NCBI GenBank assembly: GCA_002722955.1
Contig: PBMZ01000169.1
Coordinates: forward strand, 1-35,256
Direction: 5' to 3'
Length of the DNA: 35,256 bases
Origin: Planctomycetaceae bacterium
GTDB lineage: Bacteria; Planctomycetota; Planctomycetia; Planctomycetales; Planctomycetaceae
In this document: piece by piece, positions 31,836-35,256 of the stretch
Layout: the number at the start of each line of letters is the position of its first letter
Numbering within the stretch: position 1 is the stretch's first letter
The notes under the pieces: model-generated
The model's database searches: none
Told to the model about the DNA's origin: nothing
Seen by the model: only the letters and a program-made list of their open reading frames with translations
Position numbers and translations under genes: made by a program

Positions 31836-34799
31836 ATGGGACAAAACCCTTTCGCCCCAAACGATTCCCGTTTGACGTCTTATGTGTTTGGGGAATTGAG
31901 CGAAACCGAGCAACTCGAAATCGAGCAGCTCTTGGAGTCATCGGCCGAGGCCCGCGCGGCTCTTGCTGAGATTGAAGAGACGGTTCGCACACTGGAAGAC
32001 GGATTCGCCAGTCAAGAATCTGTGGCTCTGAATGCAGATCAACGTGAAAACGTCGAAGCCGCGTGCTTGAGCGATTCGCCTGCTGTGGTGACCGCAGATG
32101 TGACAGCACGGCCGAAACGACGGTGGTTGGCATTCGAAGTCAGCGCTGTTGTCGTTGTGCTGGCTTTGGGAGTTGGCGTGTGTGCCAAATTCCAATGGGA
32201 TCATCCTGAAGCCGCCGCGTTTCGCTACGATACCGGGATGGTTCGTTTCGAAGCTGTAACCGGCGATGAAGCCTACGAAGAATTTCACTCGAGTTCGCAG
32301 GTTCCACATTCAGATGGAGATGATGGGGGTGGAATCTACCAGCAGTCAAACGAATTGCAAGAAATCGCCAAAGGCAATGTCTCCGGCGAAGCTCTCGTTT
32401 CCGAGGTTTCTCAAGTTGATTCGTCAAAAGAAGCCGATATTCAAGTGCCGGTAACATCCGGCAAGCTAGTAGAAGGTACCGATCTGGGTGAAAAGTCAGG
32501 TGCGAAATACTTTGTCGCTGGGAAGGAGATTTCAGAAACTGAAGCGACCCGTCGTCGAACTGGTGTGCAGCTAGGCTCGGGCAAGAACGTTTCGAAGTTT
32601 ACTGGTGATGCTACTGCGCCTGCGGCGAATGAATCGGCTCCTCAAGCAGCATCGGGCCCAAGAAATGTAACCACGGGACCGGTCCCCGCTCCAAAACCGG
32701 TGTCAGAGAGCAAGTCTCGTAACTCCAACAAAGTCGCGGGTGTGGAAGAGCCCGGTCGCCCTCGACGGCCTCTGCGTTCCAAAGTCAAAGCGGATGCCAA
32801 CACGCCGTTGGTAACGAGCATTAAGCCATTGCAAGACGGGCTCGTTCGAGGGCTTGGCCAGCCGACTGGTACAACGCCCGACAAGTCAGTCGACCTGGAG
32901 AAAATCGCTGCCACTGATGTACTGAAAACGGTACCGGAGAATTTTCGCAAACAAGTCAGCCGGTATTACGAGAGCCTAGGAAAGAAGAAAGCAAGACCCG
33001 AAGCGGAAGGGAAACCAGTTGGCAATTTCGGTCGATCTGATGGTGCCAGCTATTTTACACGCTCGACCGAGGGTGAATCCTACAACCCGATTCACGAGAA
33101 CGAGTTCCTTTCGCCAAAGCTGAAACCGCTTTCGACGTTCGGTGTCGATGTTGATACCGCGTCCTACTCGAACGTGAGGCGTTTTCTGGACCATCATCAA
33201 TGGCCAAACCCGAACGCCGTGCGAATCGAGGAAATGATCAACTATTTCCGCTACGAGTACCCACAACCAACCAATGAGACACCGTTTTCAGTGAATATCG
33301 AGACCGGCAGTTGCCCGTGGCAGCCGGATCATCGCTTGGTCCGCATCGGATTGAAGGGCAAGGAAATCGATCGCGAGCAACGTCCGCCAAGTAACCTAGT
33401 GTTCTTGCTCGATGTATCCGGTTCGATGCGAGACGCGAACAAACTTCCCTTGGTCAAGCAGTCCATGCTGCTGCTAACCAACGAGATGACCGAAGACGAT
33501 CGCGTTGCCATCGTGACATACGCAGGTGATGCTGGCGTCAAATTGAACTCGACGATGGGCAGCGACAAAGACAAGATTCGCGCCGCCATCAACGCACTGC
33601 GTGCGAGCGGCTCAACAAACGGGGAAGCTGGCTTAAGACTGGCTTACGAACAAGCCGTGGGCAACTTCATCAAAGACGGCACGAACCGCATCATCTTGTG
33701 TTCGGATGGCGACTTCAACGTTGGCATCAGCAGCGACAACGAGTTAGTCCAAATGATCGAAGGCAAGGCGAAGACGAGTGTCTTCTTAAGCATCTTCGGT
33801 TTCGGCATGGGCAACATCAAGGACTCGAAGCTCGAACAACTTGCCGACAAAGGCAACGGGCACTACGGCTATGTCGACAACATCCGTGAGGCTCGCAAAG
33901 TCTTCACCGAAGAGATGACAGGCACGCTCTACACAATCGCTAAGGATGTGAAGTTGCAGGTCGAGTTCAATCCGGGCCAAGTCGGTGCCTACCGCTTAAT
34001 CGGATATGAAAACCGAAAGATGGCCGCCCAAGACTTCAACGATGATACGAAGGACGCGGGGGACATTGGTGCGGGACATTCAGTCACCGCCTTGTACGAG
34101 ATCATCCCTGTGGGCAAGTTGCCGAAAGCACCAACGGTTGATCCGTTGAAGTACCAACCGAAGAAGAACAAGCCCAAGGAAGTCACAGCTGAAGATACGA
34201 ATCCGAGTGAAGAGACAACAAAGCCCGAGTTCTCGGATGAGCTGCTGACGGTCAAGCTGAGATACAAGCAACCCGAAGGTGCTAAGAGCGAGCGAACAAA
34301 AGACTTTTCTGTTGTCGATAAGCCCAAGAAACAAGCGCAATCCTCGAGAGATTTCCAGTGGGCCGCGGCGGTGACGTCATTCGGAATGCTGCTGAGAAAC
34401 TCGAAGTACAAAGGCGACGCCAACTTCGACCAAGTGTTGGAAATGGCCAATGCCAGCCGTGGTCCCGACAAGTCGGGTCATCGCCGCGAGTTCATTCACA
34501 TCGTCTACAACGCCCGAGCGATGTGGCGAAAGGCGCGTGGATTGCCAACCGAATCACCGAAAGAGTTGGCGGCTCAGGAAGCTCAAATGCGAGCTGAAAC
34601 CGGCGGCAAGTACGCTCAACTGTTGAAGACCGTGTCATCTCCCAGCGACTGGCAAACTTACGGACAGTTCAACGACTACGGCTTCTGGGGCGGCAAGACC
34701 TACGCTGGCCAATCCAACTTGCCGGAAGGCTACTGGGTCTACGTCTACCCGAACTGGTACATTTTCAAGGACCAGAAAGAGCAAGAAAACAAAAAATAG
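31836..34799 (+). CDS. VWA/DUF3520 protein (YfbK-like) with anti-sigma-like N-terminus
   Basis: A 987-residue protein. The cytoplasmic N-terminus (about 11-60: LTSYVFGELSETEQLEIEQL, then EARAALAEIEETVRTLE) looks like the helical anti-sigma domains that lack the zinc motif. One membrane helix at about 97-117 (LAFEVSAVVVVLALGVGVCA) is followed by a long disordered linker. The von Willebrand A domain starts near 515, with metal-site residues LDVSGSM (about 526), ASGSTNGEAGL and CSDGDFNVGIS. A C-terminal DUF3520-type part covers about 720-987. AAGGA stands before ATG 31836. The sigma factor gene is 84 bases upstream. The likely job is to hold the sigma factor at the membrane and sense an envelope ligand. 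Confidence 0.9.
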   Translation: MGQNPFAPNDSRLTSYVFGELSETEQLEIEQLLESSAEARAALAEIEETVRTLEDGFASQESVALNADQRENVEAACLSDSPAVVTADVTARPKRRWLAFEVSAVVVVLALGVGVCAKFQWDHPEAAAFRYDTGMVRFEAVTGDEAYEEFHSSSQVPHSDGDDGGGIYQQSNELQEIAKGNVSGEALVSEVSQVDSSKEADIQVPVTSGKLVEGTDLGEKSGAKYFVAGKEISETEATRRRTGVQLGSGKNVSKFTGDATAPAANESAPQAASGPRNVTTGPVPAPKPVSESKSRNSNKVAGVEEPGRPRRPLRSKVKADANTPLVTSIKPLQDGLVRGLGQPTGTTPDKSVDLEKIAATDVLKTVPENFRKQVSRYYESLGKKKARPEAEGKPVGNFGRSDGASYFTRSTEGESYNPIHENEFLSPKLKPLSTFGVDVDTASYSNVRRFLDHHQWPNPNAVRIEEMINYFRYEYPQPTNETPFSVNIETGSCPWQPDHRLVRIGLKGKEIDREQRPPSNLVFLLDVSGSMRDANKLPLVKQSMLLLTNEMTEDDRVAIVTYAGDAGVKLNSTMGSDKDKIRAAINALRASGSTNGEAGLRLAYEQAVGNFIKDGTNRIILCSDGDFNVGISSDNELVQMIEGKAKTSVFLSIFGFGMGNIKDSKLEQLADKGNGHYGYVDNIREARKVFTEEMTGTLYTIAKDVKLQVEFNPGQVGAYRLIGYENRKMAAQDFNDDTKDAGDIGAGHSVTALYEIIPVGKLPKAPTVDPLKYQPKKNKPKEVTAEDTNPSEETTKPEFSDELLTVKLRYKQPEGAKSERTKDFSVVDKPKKQAQSSRDFQWAAAVTSFGMLLRNSKYKGDANFDQVLEMANASRGPDKSGHRREFIHIVYNARAMWRKARGLPTESPKELAAQEAQMRAETGGKYAQLLKTVSSPSDWQTYGQFNDYGFWGGKTYAGQSNLPEGYWVYVYPNWYIFKDQKEQENKK

Positions 34800-34816
34800 T
34801 CACCACTTATCTCTTA

Positions 34817-34937
34817 GGCCCAACGGGCCGTTTCTATGTCAGCCCAGGACAAAGTCCTGGGTAATGCGAGATAAATCATCGTAATCCCCATCGGAGCGGC
34901 CCTAGATTCAGTTTTCGGGCCACCCCGTTGGGGTTTT
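34817..34937 (+). repeat. Cluster of three small hairpins after the VWA gene
   Basis: GGCCCAACGGGCC (34817-34829), CCCAGGACAAAGTCCTGGG (34843-34861) and CCCCGTTGGGGTTTTG (34923-34938) lie in order in the gap that follows the VWA gene. The last has a T-run and fits an intrinsic terminator. The first two resemble repeated intergenic text seen in planctomycete genomes, which is recall and not a search result. Confidence 0.6.
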
Positions 34938-35008
34938 GTACTCTCTTGTTTACGGATCCCAGGGCATGACCTAGACTCAGATTCCATGTTGTTTATAAAG
35001 GAAGAGCT

Positions 35009-35256
35009 TTGCGTTGGTCAGGTTGTGCTCTCAATGTTTCCCCGACTCGTGCGAAACAGTTAGACCTCCGGAATGCTGACCTTAAGGAAGTGGCAAGTAC
35101 GTTACGCGCTTTCACTCGTGTCAAAGAGTTGAGTATTGGTTGGTGCAGCGGCACAGTACTTCCCAGCGACACTGTTGAACTGAAGTCTCTTCGCAACTTG
35201 GAAGTATTGAACACACCATTGCAGGAATTGGTATTACCCAGAAAAGGTGGACAGTG
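35009..35256 (+). CDS. Leucine-rich-repeat protein, partial at the window edge
   Basis: A frame open from 34970 to the end of the window reads QLDLRNADLKEVASTLRAFT, then VKELSIGW and LKSLRNLEVLNTPLQELVLP. Leucines recur with LRR spacing, so a repeat protein is likely. No in-frame ATG is present. TTG 35009 is suggested by AAGGAAGAG just upstream, giving a product that begins LRWSGCALNVSP without a signal peptide. It may instead be the remnant of a gene whose start has been lost. The 3' end lies outside the window. Confidence 0.5.
   Translation, partial: MRWSGCALNVSPTRAKQLDLRNADLKEVASTLRAFTRVKELSIGWCSGTVLPSDTVELKSLRNLEVLNTPLQELVLPRKGGQ

Overview
The window looks like a chromosomal piece of a planctomycete, most likely order Pirellulales. 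The lineage is an inference from gene content: DUF1549/DUF1553 and DUF1501 proteins, a Tat-exported Gfo/Idh/MocA oxidoreductase, secreted leucine-rich-repeat (LRR) and secretin-like proteins, an ECF sigma factor beside a von Willebrand anti-sigma-like protein, orphan short genes, and long hairpins in the intergenic gaps.

Layout. 1-708 is decayed DNA: two long hairpins and a TIR-domain remnant. 709-4747 holds the Gfo/Idh/MocA protein (minus strand), a 39-residue zinc-ribbon gene overlapping an unknown gene, and the DUF1549/DUF1553 protein. 4866-7237 looks like an insertion zone: tRNA-Pro(UGG), a tRNA-like palindrome, a large serine recombinase, and the broken N-terminus of an ethylene-receptor-like histidine kinase. 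7428-9481 carries an Hsp20 chaperone and a DUF1501 protein on the minus strand. 9650-12299 is a plus-strand cassette of a GDPD-like phosphodiesterase, an inositol-monophosphatase-family phosphatase and a methyltransferase. 12593-17127 holds two large exported proteins, one unknown and one LRR. 17128-19546 (minus) is a BON-domain protein, a sodium:solute symporter and a 52-residue membrane protein. Opposite it at 19717 is a DacZ-like diadenylate cyclase.

20828-25315 holds a secreted CxxCH protein, a secretin-like protein, a 64-residue orphan and an ABC-F ATPase. 25442-28337 has an Ala/Pro-rich protein with six SPLELARLQD-type peptides, then an FHA protein overlapping a GAF histidine kinase. 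28618-30265 has a PhyH-type oxygenase facing a membrane-anchored protein phosphatase. 30467-34799 has an NTF2-like membrane protein, an ECF sigma factor and its VWA partner. A new LRR gene runs off the right edge.

The observations I rate highest are: the kinase fragment that keeps every ethylene/copper-binding residue at ETR1 spacing despite one in-frame TGA; the SPLELARLQD repeat protein beside FHA and kinase genes; two unlisted short genes (zinc ribbon, symporter partner); and several families of long intergenic hairpins, one present twice. No CRISPR array, rRNA or complete insertion sequence was seen. All assignments come from reading motifs; no database search was run.
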